Shown: positions 26,114 to 36,320, counted from the stretch's first letter. The stretch is DNA of 64,000 bases from Curtobacterium salicis (GCF_011759505.1 NZ_JAAOYO010000001.1:857496-921495); one strand, 5' to 3'. Notes: generated by a model from the letters alone, not told the origin. A program made the numbers and translations.

Positions 26114-26899
26114 CAGATGGACCGTGGAACAGAGGTCGGCCAGCTCACGTTGCCGGAGGCGCTGGCGCTCCTCCTCATCTCGCCCGAGGGTCGGATCACG
26201 ACCACCGGCACGGTGTTCGACCTCGGCCTGGCCGGAGCCGCACTCGGCGACCTGGCCCTCCGAGGGCACGTCACCCTCGATCATGGCCGTGTCGCCGTCG
26301 CGAAGGCCCCGCCGATCGGCGAACCGACGCTCGACGGGTTCACGACGTTCCTCGAGGCAGCGCCCTCGCCGCGACAGCCCGCCACGTGGGTCTCGCGGCT
26401 GGCCGACCGGGCACTCCGGGACTCCGTGCTCGGCGGCCTCGTCACCCGAGGCGTCCTCGGGCGCGAGCCGGGCCGAGCGCTCGCGTTCTTCCCCTCGGTC
26501 CTGTGGCCCGAGCGCGACCCCCGACCCACACGGGCGCTGCGTGCCGAGGTCGATGCCGTCCTCCGAGGACAGGCTCCCCCGACACCGTTCACCACCGCGC
26601 TGATCGGACTGCTCCGGTCCACCCGTACCCTCCGTCGGCAGTTCGGGACGCACGACCGGGCGCGAGTGCGCTCGATCACCGGCGACGACTGGGTCGCAGC
26701 AGCAGTGCGGATCGTCGTCAAGCAGACGCAGTCGAGGGGCGACGGGTTCGCCGGCGGTGGGTTCATCGCCAGCGGCTCCGACGGCGGAGACTCGTCGTTC
26801 GGCGGTTCCGACGGCGGCGGTCACCACGGCGGCGACGGTGGCGGCGGGGACAGCGGTGGCGACGGCGGGGGCGACGGCGGTGGTGGCGGTGGGGACTGA
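26111..26899 (+). CDS. GPP34 (GOLPH3/VPS74-like) family protein with Gly/Asp tail
   Basis: A 262-residue member of the GPP34 family, the bacterial relatives of eukaryotic GOLPH3, which binds phosphatidylinositol 4-phosphate; the bacterial role is not established. The N-terminal half has LTLPEALALLLISPEGRI and AGAALGDLALRGHVTL, the family core, and a later TALIGLLRSTRTLRRQFG helix. The last 50 residues are a Gly/Asp/Ser-rich disordered tail with His-His, ending GGGGGGD. The start at 26111 has a GGGGGGAA site. It is followed by an SseB-like gene and a second GPP34 gene (27418), which shares the core but not the tail. Confidence 0.8.
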   Translation: MQMDRGTEVGQLTLPEALALLLISPEGRITTTGTVFDLGLAGAALGDLALRGHVTLDHGRVAVAKAPPIGEPTLDGFTTFLEAAPSPRQPATWVSRLADRALRDSVLGGLVTRGVLGREPGRALAFFPSVLWPERDPRPTRALRAEVDAVLRGQAPPTPFTTALIGLLRSTRTLRRQFGTHDRARVRSITGDDWVAAAVRIVVKQTQSRGDGFAGGGFIASGSDGGDSSFGGSDGGGHHGGDGGGGDSGGDGGGDGGGGGGD

Positions 26900-26909
26900 C
26901 CGCTTCCGA

Positions 26910-26989
26910 ACGGGAGGCGCGCCCCGCCCGTGCGGATCCGGTTGCGTGGCAGCATGGCCGGTGACACGACCGTGGAGGGGAACGCGATG
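26910..26989 (+). repeat. Duplicated promoter/leader region, copy 2
   Basis: The second copy of the region at 26035-26113, placed before the SseB-like gene. The -10-like CAGCAT and the GTGGAGGGGAACGCG leader are kept, while the middle differs. It likely arose when the GPP34 gene was duplicated. Confidence 0.8.
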
Positions 26990-27415
26990 AGCGCCAACGG
27001 AACGACAGGGTCCGGCTTCGGTCCCGGAGCCGAGAACACCGGACCCGACAACGCCGGTGCGCTCCGCCGACGGATGGGCGAATCGGCGGAGGGCTTCCTC
27101 GGCAGCGCTGCCTGGGTGCCGTGGAAGGCCGCCGGTACGAGCGGTGAGCCCGAGGACGGCAGCGTCGCCCACGTCGTCATCCGCGACCGTCAGTTCGTGC
27201 CGGTCTTCACCGATCCTGCCGAACTGGCGACGAGCCTCCCGGGGTTGGAGGCACGCGCCATGCCGATGGCCGAACTCGTCACCGCACTGCCCGAGGACTT
27301 CGGGATCGTCGTCGACCCGACCAGCGCCGAAGCGGCGAACTTCCTGCAGGCCGACGTCGTCGCCGGACTGCGTGCCGGCATCGGCGGCGTGCCGCCCGAG
27401 GCTGACGAGGACTGA
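26987..27415 (+). CDS. SseB-family N-terminal domain protein
   Basis: A 142-residue protein with the SseB N-terminal fold (AAWVPWKA, VIRDRQFVPVFTDPAEL, EDFGIVVDPTSAEAANF). The first 30 residues are a flexible Gly/Asn region. The family includes enzymes and chaperone-like proteins of varied or unknown role. The GPP34-B gene starts two bases after its stop, so the pair is cotranscribed and probably acts in one process. The leader is nearly the same as that of the GPP34-A gene. Confidence 0.75.
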   Translation: MSANGTTGSGFGPGAENTGPDNAGALRRRMGESAEGFLGSAAWVPWKAAGTSGEPEDGSVAHVVIRDRQFVPVFTDPAELATSLPGLEARAMPMAELVTALPEDFGIVVDPTSAEAANFLQADVVAGLRAGIGGVPPEADED

Positions 27416-27417
27416 CC

Positions 27418-28071
27418 GTGTCCGGCGACCTCACCCTGCCGCAGGCGTACGCGCTGCTGCTCCTGCGTCCGGACGGCAAGCTCGCCACCTCGACGCAGAC
27501 CTTCGACCCCGGTGCTGCCGGCGCCGTCCTCGGCGACCTGGCCCTCCGCGGGCTGCTGCAGTTCGACGGCCGCAAGGTGATCGCGGCGAAGTCCGCCCCC
27601 GTCGGCGAGCCGGTGATCGACGGGATGAAGGAACAGATCGACCTCGCGCCCTCGCCCCGACGGCCGTCGTCCTGGGTGTCCCGGAACGCGAACGGTGCGC
27701 TGCGGGAGGCCGTGCTCGCCGGGCTCGTCGACAGCGGGCTCGTCACCCGGCAGGAGCACCGGGTCCTCGGGATCTTCCCGTCCACACGCTGGCCCGAGCG
27801 GGACGGCGGGCACGCGAAGCTCCTGCGTGGCGAGATCGGCGACGTCCTGCACTTCGGCGTCGCGCCCTCGCCGTTCGCGGTGGCACTCGTCGGGCTGCTC
27901 AACGCCACGAACACGCTGCGTGCGCAGTTCGGCAAGGTCGACCGGCAGCGCGTCAAGGCACTGACCGACGGCGACTGGGTGGCCGGCGCGGTCAAGACGG
28001 TCGTGCAGAGCCGGCAGGCTGCAGCGACGGCTGCCGCCGGTGCCGCGGGGGCGGCGGCCAGCTCGAGCTGA
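27418..28071 (+). CDS. GPP34 (GOLPH3/VPS74-like) family protein, short form
   Basis: A 217-residue paralogue of the gene at 26111. The core LTLPQAYALLLLRPDGKL, AGAVLGDLALRGLLQFDG and LVGLLNATNTLRAQFGK matches, as does the SPRRPSSWVSRNANGALR helix. It lacks the Gly/Asp tail and ends in an Ala-rich stretch (AAATAAAGAAGAAASSS). The GTG start lies two bases after the SseB-like stop. The two GPP34 proteins may form a hetero-oligomer or bind membrane lipids, but this is only inference. It converges with the large nuclease-helicase, 13 bases apart. Confidence 0.82.
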   Translation: MSGDLTLPQAYALLLLRPDGKLATSTQTFDPGAAGAVLGDLALRGLLQFDGRKVIAAKSAPVGEPVIDGMKEQIDLAPSPRRPSSWVSRNANGALREAVLAGLVDSGLVTRQEHRVLGIFPSTRWPERDGGHAKLLRGEIGDVLHFGVAPSPFAVALVGLLNATNTLRAQFGKVDRQRVKALTDGDWVAGAVKTVVQSRQAAATAAAGAAGAAASSS

Positions 28072-28084
28072 GGCCGCGAACGCG

Positions 28085-31000
28085 TCAGCCCCGCGGCGCG
28101 ACCAGCTCGATGAACCGCGACAACAACGCCAGCCCCGGGATCGACGGTGGCAGCGCGGTGGTCAACGCCGGCGAGTGCACGAGGTACGCAGCCCACTTCG
28201 CCCGCGACAGCGCCACGTTCAGCCGGTTCGGCATGAGCAGGAAGTCGAGTCCGCGTGGGATGTCCGCCGCGGAGGACGCGGCCAGCGAGGTGATCGAGAC
28301 CACCGCCTCCCGGCCCTGGAACAGGTCCACGGTCCCGACCTGCGTCCCGCGGAACCCCGCTCGGTCGAGAGCATCCCGGATGACCGCACCCTGCGCGTTG
28401 TAGGGCGCGACGACGATGACGTCCTCGTCGGTCAACTGACGCGTGCCGCGATCGTCGGTCCAGGTGCGGCCGACGACGTCGGCGACGAGGGCGACGACCT
28501 GCGCCGCTTCCTCCGGCGACGAGGTCGTGTTCCCCGCGTGCACGACCGGCACCGGGTGGACGCCGGGCTCGATCCCGTCGAGGTGCCGCCCGGACACCAT
28601 CGACGCGAGCTGCCCGTCGTAGGACAACCCCGACACCGCCGCGGTCAGGGCCGGCTCCATCCGCCGGGTCCGGGCGAGGAAGTAGCCGAACTCCGGCGGC
28701 AGCATGTGCTCCCCGTCCGCCAGCCAGCCGAGCGCGGACTCGTCGACCGGCTCCGGGTGCGAGCCCTGCGACACCTGCGGCAGCTGCTGCGGGTCGCCGA
28801 GGAGCAGCAGGCGTGTGGCGGCGATGGCGGAGGCGATCGTCGGCGCGAGGGAGAACTGGCCCGCCTCGTCGACGACGAGCAGGTCCAGGGAGTGCCGGCC
28901 AATGGTCGACTCGTTCGCGAAGGTCCACGCCGTCCCGCCGACGACTCCCCCGGTGCCGCTGTCCGACCAGGACTGCAGGAACGCCGCGATCGCCGCACCG
29001 TTCTTCACGGGCGTCCACTCGGCGGCCTCGACATCCTCGGGGTCGGCGCCGCTCTTCGGCTGCTTCACCACCCGGTCGGCCGGCACGCCGGCGGCGATGA
29101 CCGCGTCGAGGAAGTTCTCGCTCGTCGCGTGCGACTGCCCGACGACGCCGACCCGCCACCCGTGCTCACGCACGAGCTTCGCGACGACGTTCGACCCGAC
29201 GTACGTCTTGCCGGTGCCGGGAGGCCCTTGGATCGCCAGGTACGACCGGTCCAGCCCCAGCAGGGTCGCCACCACCGCGCCCACCGTGTCGTCCCCCACG
29301 ACCGGCGCGAGGGTCCCGCGCGGCGGCACCCGTCGGAGGAGGTCGAGTGCCGGGTCGGGCAGCATCTCGGGCAGGGCGTCGAGCACCTCGGCGCCCCACT
29401 CCGCGATCGCCTCGGGCTGCGGCTTCGCCCTGGGCGGCGACGAGGGCGCGAGCGCGACCGGGAAGTCCGCGTGGGGCTCTCCCCCGCCGACCGGCATGCG
29501 TTCGAGGAGGAGTACCTCGGTGGCGTCGCCGTTGTCCCACACCTCCAGGATCGTGGCGCGGTCGGTGGCGCCCTTCGAGCCGGGTCCGGGGGCGGTGATC
29601 GACGCCGGGAGTGGGTCGTCGTAGACGAGGTGGGGCGAGCCTCCTGGCCGGAGCCGCGAGCCGGGCGCGAGCGTCCCCGACATCCGGATCTCCCGGGACA
29701 GCGCGCGGGCGCGCGGCAGCGTCGCCCAGTCACGCTCAACGGACGCGCGCTCCACGACCAGGACGTCCCGGGTGTCGGCCCACTCGTCGACGGGATTGCG
29801 GAGCCGGTCGAAGTGGTCCTGCCAGAAGGTCTTCGCCTCGCGGCGGTGGTAGTCGATGGCGGCTGCGGCGAGCGCCAGCGCGGTCTGGTCGGGTGTGCGG
29901 TCGAGGGCGTCAACGTCCGCCGTCTCGGCGGCGAGCGCGACGTACACCGGGTTCGGCTCACGCTCGACCGGGAGGGGCGGCAGACCCTCCAGCTCGACCG
30001 TCGTCGTCGCGTCGGGCGCGTGCTCGGCGCGGAGGCCCAGCAACCAATCCCGCAGGCGCAGCGTCGACCGGCAGTCGTAGGCGTTGTAGTCGGCGACCTG
30101 GTCGAGCTGCCGCTGCCCCGCGACGGCGTCGCCGGTGCGGAGTTCGGTGATGGCGTCGACGTAGGCGGTGATGCTGTCGGCGGCGTTCGTCACGTCGCTC
30201 AGGCGCAGGTCGTCGCCCATGTACAGCGGCTCGAGCTTCTTGATCGAGTAGCTGCGGCTGCCGACGACCAGGGCCTTCCGCACGATCGGGTACAGGTCGA
30301 CGAGGACGCCGGCGCGCAGCAGGTCGTCGACCGCGTCCTCCCCCACCCCGTGCCGGGCCGCGAGGGACAGCAGGTGCGTCCGCTCGTACGCGGCGTAGTG
30401 GTAGATGTGCAAGTCCGGGTACTGCTGACGGCGGTCTGCGATGAACGCGAGGAAGTCCAACAGCGCCTGTCGCTCGTCGCGGATCGTGTGTGCCCAGAAC
30501 GCCCGGAAGTCGGCCTGGTCGTCGACGAGGCCGAACAGGTAGTCGAGGCCCCAGTGCACGCCGTCCTCAGTGTGCAGGGGGTCGCCCTCGAAGTCGAAGA
30601 AGACGTCGCCGGGATCGGCTGCGGGGATGGCGTCGAGGGCCCGTGCGTCCAGGACATCGAAGGCCGGCCCGCGGTTCGGGCTGGCAACGTCGCTGCGGTT
30701 GGCTGCGCGCTCCGTCTCGATCTGGAGGCTCGCCTGCCGCACCAGACGGTCCAGCGTCGTCTTCGACATGGTTGCCACCGGTGCGGTCCTGACCGCCAGG
30801 TCGTCGATCGAGCGCACTCCCTGCCGGATCAGCTTCGTCAGCTGGTCCAGGCGCATGCCGGCGACGAGGACCAGGTCGCGGTGTCGCTGCACCTCCTGCT
30901 GGCAAGCGGCGCACCGGCCGCAGCTGGAGTACCGGGGGTCGCCCCACTGCATCGGCTCGTCCGCGGCCATGCGCTCGGCGATCACCCGGATCAGCTCGGC

Positions 31001-31564
31001 CCGCTGCGTGCGGTACACCGGCACGATGTCGGCCAGGTCGTGCGTGGTCGTGGTGCGGTCGCCGAGGACCAGGTGCACCTGCTGCCCGGTCGGGATGCCG
31101 TGCGCGCGCATCTGCTCGGCGTAGGCGGCGAGCTGCAGCAGGGCGCTGATCTTGGCGTGCCGAGCGAGCTTGGTGTCGTAGACCTCGTACTCGCCGCGGT
31201 CGTTGCGGATGATGAAGTCCGCGAAGCCGATGAAGTCGTCGCTGTGGAACGTCGGTTGGTACAGGACGTCGGCGCCGTCGCGCATGGCCTGGAGCGCTGC
31301 CGCTGCGGCTTCCCGGTACTGCGGAGGGGCCGGACGGTCGAACTCCACCACGTCGTGGGACTGCTTGAGGATCTCGAGGTAGTCCAGCTCGTGCTGGTCC
31401 CCCAGGCGGGCCGTCCGATCGAGCATGTCGTCGTGCTCGTCGGGCAGGGGTTCGCCGCGGCCGAGCTTGGCGTCGAGGCGGCGGAGGAACGCCCACTCGC
31501 AGGTCGCCCACGTGGTGAGGTCGCTCGGGCTGAGCAGGGCTCGGCCGTCCTCGGTGATCTGCAC
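28085..31564 (-). CDS. TM0106-type RecB-like nuclease fused to SF1 helicase
   Basis: A 1159-residue nuclease-helicase. The N-terminal third has the RecB-like nuclease pattern (SPSDLTTWATCEWAF, DFIIRNDRGEYEVYDTKLARH) and a four-cysteine cluster (CGRCAAC). A RNase H/exonuclease-like region follows (DVFFDFEGDP near 320, IYHYAAYERTHL, then DYNAYDCRSTLRLRDW). The last part is a DNA2/UPF1-like helicase: QGPPGTGKTYVGS near residue 780, LLVVDEAGQFSLAPTIASA, LLGDPQQLPQVSQG and LMPNRLNVALSRAK. Such proteins process DNA ends and occur in mobile or defence settings as well as in normal genomes. The GTG start has AGGGAG four bases upstream. Confidence 0.87.
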   Translation of the reverse strand: MQITEDGRALLSPSDLTTWATCEWAFLRRLDAKLGRGEPLPDEHDDMLDRTARLGDQHELDYLEILKQSHDVVEFDRPAPPQYREAAAAALQAMRDGADVLYQPTFHSDDFIGFADFIIRNDRGEYEVYDTKLARHAKISALLQLAAYAEQMRAHGIPTGQQVHLVLGDRTTTTHDLADIVPVYRTQRAELIRVIAERMAADEPMQWGDPRYSSCGRCAACQQEVQRHRDLVLVAGMRLDQLTKLIRQGVRSIDDLAVRTAPVATMSKTTLDRLVRQASLQIETERAANRSDVASPNRGPAFDVLDARALDAIPAADPGDVFFDFEGDPLHTEDGVHWGLDYLFGLVDDQADFRAFWAHTIRDERQALLDFLAFIADRRQQYPDLHIYHYAAYERTHLLSLAARHGVGEDAVDDLLRAGVLVDLYPIVRKALVVGSRSYSIKKLEPLYMGDDLRLSDVTNAADSITAYVDAITELRTGDAVAGQRQLDQVADYNAYDCRSTLRLRDWLLGLRAEHAPDATTTVELEGLPPLPVEREPNPVYVALAAETADVDALDRTPDQTALALAAAAIDYHRREAKTFWQDHFDRLRNPVDEWADTRDVLVVERASVERDWATLPRARALSREIRMSGTLAPGSRLRPGGSPHLVYDDPLPASITAPGPGSKGATDRATILEVWDNGDATEVLLLERMPVGGGEPHADFPVALAPSSPPRAKPQPEAIAEWGAEVLDALPEMLPDPALDLLRRVPPRGTLAPVVGDDTVGAVVATLLGLDRSYLAIQGPPGTGKTYVGSNVVAKLVREHGWRVGVVGQSHATSENFLDAVIAAGVPADRVVKQPKSGADPEDVEAAEWTPVKNGAAIAAFLQSWSDSGTGGVVGGTAWTFANESTIGRHSLDLLVVDEAGQFSLAPTIASAIAATRLLLLGDPQQLPQVSQGSHPEPVDESALGWLADGEHMLPPEFGYFLARTRRMEPALTAAVSGLSYDGQLASMVSGRHLDGIEPGVHPVPVVHAGNTTSSPEEAAQVVALVADVVGRTWTDDRGTRQLTDEDVIVVAPYNAQGAVIRDALDRAGFRGTQVGTVDLFQGREAVVSITSLAASSAADIPRGLDFLLMPNRLNVALSRAKWAAYLVHSPALTTALPPSIPGLALLSRFIELVAPRG

Positions 31565-31727
31565 TGCGCTCCCTGCTGTCGGTGTCGTTGGTGCCCCCGA
31601 ACTCTAGGGCCGGCCGCCGACGCCGCCACAGCCCGGTCGCCGCGCCCCGATGGACCCGGGCCCCGTAGCGAGCCGGTTCGGCGATGCTAGTGTTCGCTGA
31701 CATTTCAATGCAACAGATCGGGGGATC

Positions 31728-32470
<743 letters not shown>

Positions 32471-32471
<1 letters not shown>

Positions 32472-33763
32472 TGCGCCCGCTCATCCCCTGGCGGAGCCGC
32501 GCAGCGATCTGGTCGCTCCTGCCCGGGCTGGCAGGGATCGTCGGGTACAGCGTGCAGTTCGGATCCGAGACGACGGTCGTCGGGTACTGGCCCGCCGCGG
32601 GCGCGGCCGCAGCGATCTTCCTCATCTTCTCCTGCGCCGCCGCCGCGGTGGCCGGAGCATGGGAGGGCAGGCGACACCGCGCCCTCCACCTGGCGGTGCG
32701 GACCAGCGGCCGACCGGCAACCGAGGTCCTCGTGCAGCTCCTCTGGCCCCCGCTCGCGGCTGGTGTCGTCCTGCAACTCGTCGGGGTCGCGATCTCCGGC
32801 GCGCGGTCGTGGGGCTCGCCGGGAGGCCCGGCCCCCTTCGTGCTCTCGGCGTACGTCGCGATCGTCTTCTTCCACGCAGCCGTCGGCTTCGTCTCCGGCC
32901 GCTGGCTGCCGCCGGTCGCCGGACTGCCGGTCGCGCTGCTCGTCTCGTACTCGTGGCTGGGCTTCACGTGGGCAGTGGACTACTTCCCACTCCGCTACCT
33001 CGCCGGGTTGACGATCTCCGACTGCTGCTCGGTCGAGACCGTGCTGGACGACCGCGCTCCGGCCATCGCCCTCGGCTTCAGTGCGGTCGGCGGGGCGGCA
33101 CTGCTCCTGGTGGCGGTGGCCGATCGCGCCGCCGGTTCGCGGCTGAGGCGGCACGGGGTCGCGTCCGGGGTCACGCTCCTCGCCGTCACGACGACCGTGT
33201 CCCTTCTGGCGGGATCAGGCCTCGGTGCGAGTCCGGTCCTCGAGCGCCCTGCCTCTCAGGCGTCGTGTTCCGGTAGCCGCCCGACGATCTGCTTGTTCCC
33301 GGAACAGATCCAGCGCTCTGACCCGGAACCCGTCCTCCGCCGGGCGGTGGACAACCTCGAGGCTGCCGGGATCGGGCTCCCCGCGACGATCCGGACGAGC
33401 AACGCACCGTCCACGCGCTCGACGTTGCACGTCGTCATCCAGGTCGAGATGTCGAACGCCGACATCGTCCACAGCCTGACGACGGCTCTGCTCCCCGGGG
33501 ACATCGCGCCCTACTGCGGGTCGGAGCAGGACTACGACGAGCGACTCGAAGACGCCGCGCTCGTGGATGCGTGGCTGATCGGTGTCGCATCCTCGGGGAT
33601 CGTCGAGGCGCGGGACGTGGACCCGGCGGTGGAGCTCACGACGCCGGGTGCGATTCGTCGGCTCCGGAGCGCGACGGACTCGGCACAGCTGCGATGGGTC
33701 ACCGCGACCCTCGACCGGCTGCCGGACTGTGCCGCTTCCCGGGTCGCGGTGCCGTCCGCATGA
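32471..33763 (+). CDS. ABC exporter membrane protein with extracytoplasmic C-terminal domain
   Basis: A 430-residue membrane protein. Six spans run from about residue 12 to 250. A soluble C-terminal half follows, with a Cys pair soon after the last span (SCSGSRPTICLFPEQ) and a repeated-helix pattern (RRAVDNLEAAGIGLPATI). This last domain likely faces outside and may bind the exported substrate or the wall. It is longer than typical ABC2 permeases. It overlaps the ATPase gene by one base and the next gene by four. No known family is recognised. Confidence 0.7.
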
Positions 33764-34344
33764 GGTGGTGGATCCGGGTCCACCGAGTGCCGTTCGTCCT
33801 GACGTCGGCGATCGTGCTCACGCTCCTGTCGACCGCCTCGGGATCGTTCTCCCTGCTGTTCCCGTCGTTCGGGGGCACCACACCATTCGCCTCGATCCCC
33901 GTTGCCGCGGTCCTGCCCCTGCTGCTCACGATCGTGACGAGCACCTGTCTCGAACGGGCCCCCTCGCCCGCCGCGGTCCGTCGTACCGACCTCCTGCAGG
34001 TCGGCTGCATCGCCCTCGTCGTCCTGCTGGTCGGAGTGGTCTCGATGATCCTGATCGTGGCCGGCGCCGACCCTTCCGTCGCCTTGGCGACGGTCAGGAA
34101 CACCGGCCTGTTCGTCGGCCTGACACTCCTCGCGCGAGCGTGCTCGGGCGAGCGACACCAGGCAGTGCCGGGCGTCGTCTACCTGTTCGTCGCAGCGTTG
34201 TTCGGTCGAGGAACACCGGGGCACCCGGCGCTCTGGGCCGGTGTCGTCACCACGGACACCGACCCTGCGTACTGGCTGCCGACACTGGTCGCGGTCACCG
34301 CAGCTGCGGTCCTCACCGGGCGTCGGCTCCTCGGCGACCGGTGA
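33760..34344 (+). CDS. Membrane protein, third gene of the ABC operon
   Basis: A 194-residue integral membrane protein with five or six hydrophobic spans (VPFVLTSAIVLTLLST, VLPLLLTIVTSTCLE, GCIALVVLLVGVVSMILIV). It begins with basic residues (MRWWIRVHR), which orients the N terminus inside. An ATGA overlap with the preceding permease argues for translational coupling and a shared complex. No family is recognised. Confidence 0.65.
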   Translation: MRWWIRVHRVPFVLTSAIVLTLLSTASGSFSLLFPSFGGTTPFASIPVAAVLPLLLTIVTSTCLERAPSPAAVRRTDLLQVGCIALVVLLVGVVSMILIVAGADPSVALATVRNTGLFVGLTLLARACSGERHQAVPGVVYLFVAALFGRGTPGHPALWAGVVTTDTDPAYWLPTLVAVTAAAVLTGRRLLGDR

Positions 34345-34382
34345 CGACGTGCACGATCCCTCCCTTGCCGTACCGTGGCCGC

Positions 34383-34751
34383 ATGGGACCCGGGGGCACC
34401 GACACGGAACTGCTGCGGAAGAACGCGAACCTGCTCGTCGACCACGGCGCGAAGGACCAGTCCGTGGCCGCCGAGCTGGGCCTGCTCGTGCCGGGGCGGA
34501 AGGGCACAGAGGGCATCGGCGGCAAGCTCGTCCTCACCCCGACCGCGCTCTTCTTCGAGGCGCACGCGGTGAACCGCGTCCGCCCGCAGTTCGGCTTCCC
34601 CCTCGGCGAGATCACTTCGCTCAGTGATGTCTCACGGGGGCTGTCACGCCAGCTCCGGGTCGAACTGCGGAGCGGTGTGTACGGGCGCTTCGCGGTGTGG
34701 GGCGTCCCGGGGCTCATCGCGGCGATCGAAGAAGCTCGCACCGCGCTCTGA
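34383..34751 (+). CDS. GRAM/PH-like domain protein
   Basis: A 122-residue soluble protein. Residues 40-115 form a PH/GRAM-like beta barrel (GKLVLTPTALFFEAHAVNR, FPLGEITSL, LRVELRSGVYGRFAVWG) ending in a helix (PGLIAAIEEARTAL). The N-terminal helix is amphipathic (TELLRKNANLLVDHG). Such small proteins can bind lipids. TACCGT ends six bases before the ATG, so it is probably a leaderless unit rather than part of the ABC operon, from which it is 38 bases away. Confidence 0.6.
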   Translation: MGPGGTDTELLRKNANLLVDHGAKDQSVAAELGLLVPGRKGTEGIGGKLVLTPTALFFEAHAVNRVRPQFGFPLGEITSLSDVSRGLSRQLRVELRSGVYGRFAVWGVPGLIAAIEEARTAL

Positions 34752-34771
34752 GCTGAGTCTGCCGCGCCGCC

Positions 34772-34990
34772 TCACGACTCCAGGCGGACGAACCTCGATC
34801 CGTCGTACCCGTCACGCGAGACGTGCGCGGTGAAGTCCGCGAGCGTTCGCACCCAGTGCCCGTGTTCGCCGTACAGCGCTTGGTAGACGACAACCGGCTC
34901 CTCGGTCTCGACGTCCTTCGCCATGAGCACCACCTGGTACTCACCGCCCTTGAAGTGCCGGTACCGCCCTGGGGTCACGTCGTCGCTCAT
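34772..34990 (-). CDS. DUF1653 family protein
   Basis: A 72-residue protein with the DUF1653 pattern (GRYRHFKGGEYQVVLMAKDVETEEPVVVYQALYG, then WVRTLADFT), a small barrel. The family often stands alone and is associated with RNA or nucleotide metabolism, but its role is unknown. TAGCAT ends seven bases before the ATG, and GGGAGG lies directly beside the start, so either leaderless or very short-leader translation is possible. Confidence 0.8.
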   Translation of the reverse strand: MSDDVTPGRYRHFKGGEYQVVLMAKDVETEEPVVVYQALYGEHGHWVRTLADFTAHVSRDGYDGSRFVRLES

Positions 34991-35083
34991 CCTCCCGATG
35001 CTATTGACGCGGAGGCCCCGGCGTCACGCAGCTCCTCACCTCGCAGATGAGAGCGGGTAGCGGTGGCCGACAACCTGGCGGCG

Positions 35084-36145
35084 TCAGCGTGAACCCGACC
35101 GACCAACGCTGATGAGGGTCACCGCGCCACCGAGAAGAGTGATGAGAGCGGAAACTCTGCCTGTCGCAGTGTCCCAACTCGACCAGAGACCATCGAGGTC
35201 GACTGGGTGATCCGCCAAAAGGAGGAGCACGATTCCGAGGGCACCCAGAGCAAGTGTCGACCAGTGGGCGACCCGAAGAGCGATTTGCTCAGTCGTCCGG
35301 TGGTCCGGAATCACCATCGCCTGCAACTCAGGTACCGGACGACTTACCGTCGTCGGGTTGAACGCCACGGCCACCAGGTCAAGCCAACGCGTCGACCAGG
35401 CTCGCCAGTCGCTGTCGGCTCCGTGGTCCTGAGTCGCCATCGCAGCGCGGTCACGAACGGCAGGTTGCAGGCGGGAGAGCCAGAGCTGCTGCTCTGCTAC
35501 CGGCCGACGAGAGAATCTATCGGCACGGAATCGCGCGACCAGCACCGCCTCGACCGCTGCACTCCGTCGCGCTGCGATGTCCTGATTGTTGGAGCGCTGA
35601 ACGTCTCGCTCCAACCGGGACCCGGCCAGCGCAACCTGCCACTCAGTGCTCGCCCGGCTTCGCCATATCCACCGAGAGAATCGCAACGTGGCGAGCAGAG
35701 GTGAGCACGACACGAGGAGAAGTGAGACCGCCGCGAACGGCACGGCGTCGACATCCCGCAGGATCGAGAACAGGTACCCGGTGAAGTAGAGGTCGCCAAG
35801 GGTCGCGAGCACCGCGGAGGACCAGACCGCTGTGAGAAGTCGTCGTTGGAGTGAGGCACTTGCTCGGGCGAGAGCCAGGTTGCGCACAACAAATCTCGGC
35901 CAAGGTCTTGAGCTCACTGCAGCGGATGGAGGTGTCTCCGCAAGGTAACGACGTTCAAGCCAGCCGAGTGCGCGACCAGACGATCCGGCGAATGTGAGCA
36001 TGACCACGAAGTAGATGGTCAGCGCCCACAGCGAAAGCGGGACCATCAAGATGTTGACCGCGTTGGAGGGGCTATCGAAGAATGCAACAGCCGGACTCAG
36101 CGCCGAAGGAGACATGGGAACGATCGTCGTGATGGCCACCGACAC
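35084..36145 (-). CDS. Membrane protein of unknown function in an accessory segment
   Basis: A 353-residue protein with two N-terminal spans (IYFVVMLTFAGSS and the following hydrophobic run), another pair near residues 100-150, a soluble charged middle (RSNNQDIAARRSAAVEAVL), and two C-terminal spans (LALGALGIVLLLLADHP, SALITLLGGAVTLISV). Third codon positions are visibly less G/C-rich than in the neighbouring genes, a sign of later acquisition. The start is uncertain: GTG at 36145 and ATG at 36115 are both in frame. No family is recognised. It is followed upstream by a decayed fragment. Confidence 0.55.
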   Translation of the reverse strand: MSVAITTIVPMSPSALSPAVAFFDSPSNAVNILMVPLSLWALTIYFVVMLTFAGSSGRALGWLERRYLAETPPSAAVSSRPWPRFVVRNLALARASASLQRRLLTAVWSSAVLATLGDLYFTGYLFSILRDVDAVPFAAVSLLLVSCSPLLATLRFSRWIWRSRASTEWQVALAGSRLERDVQRSNNQDIAARRSAAVEAVLVARFRADRFSRRPVAEQQLWLSRLQPAVRDRAAMATQDHGADSDWRAWSTRWLDLVAVAFNPTTVSRPVPELQAMVIPDHRTTEQIALRVAHWSTLALGALGIVLLLLADHPVDLDGLWSSWDTATGRVSALITLLGGAVTLISVGRSGSR

Positions 36146-36320
36146 CCGCAGCTGGTACTGAGCCGGTCATGGTCCATCTCGACCCTGATCCTGTGCGTCG
36201 TAGTCGGATCCCTTGAGGTCGGCTTCTTCGCCGCGATCCTGTCGTCCAGCACGTCGCCGATCTGGGTGCACAGTGTCCGCGTTGCTCCTCGGCGTCGGCA
36301 TCGTCGCCTTGCCTGCTTGA
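36132..36320 (+). pseudogene. Decayed small two-span membrane gene
   Basis: On the plus strand an ATG at 36132 gives MATDTRSWY and stops. The adjacent frame then reads a membrane-like stretch (SWSISTLILCVVVGSLEVGFF), and after a second shift near 36275 the ending ALLLGVGIVALPA and a stop at 36318. The three pieces join into a plausible two-span protein of about 60 residues, so at least two frameshifts are implied. The 322-bp gap from 36146 to 36467 shows no other gene that can be supported. Confidence 0.35.

Noticed and set aside
28040..31690. 1216-codon plus-strand frame opposite the nuclease-helicase
   Set aside because: The minus strand has consecutive nuclease and helicase motifs, whereas this frame has none and is Arg/Val-rich.
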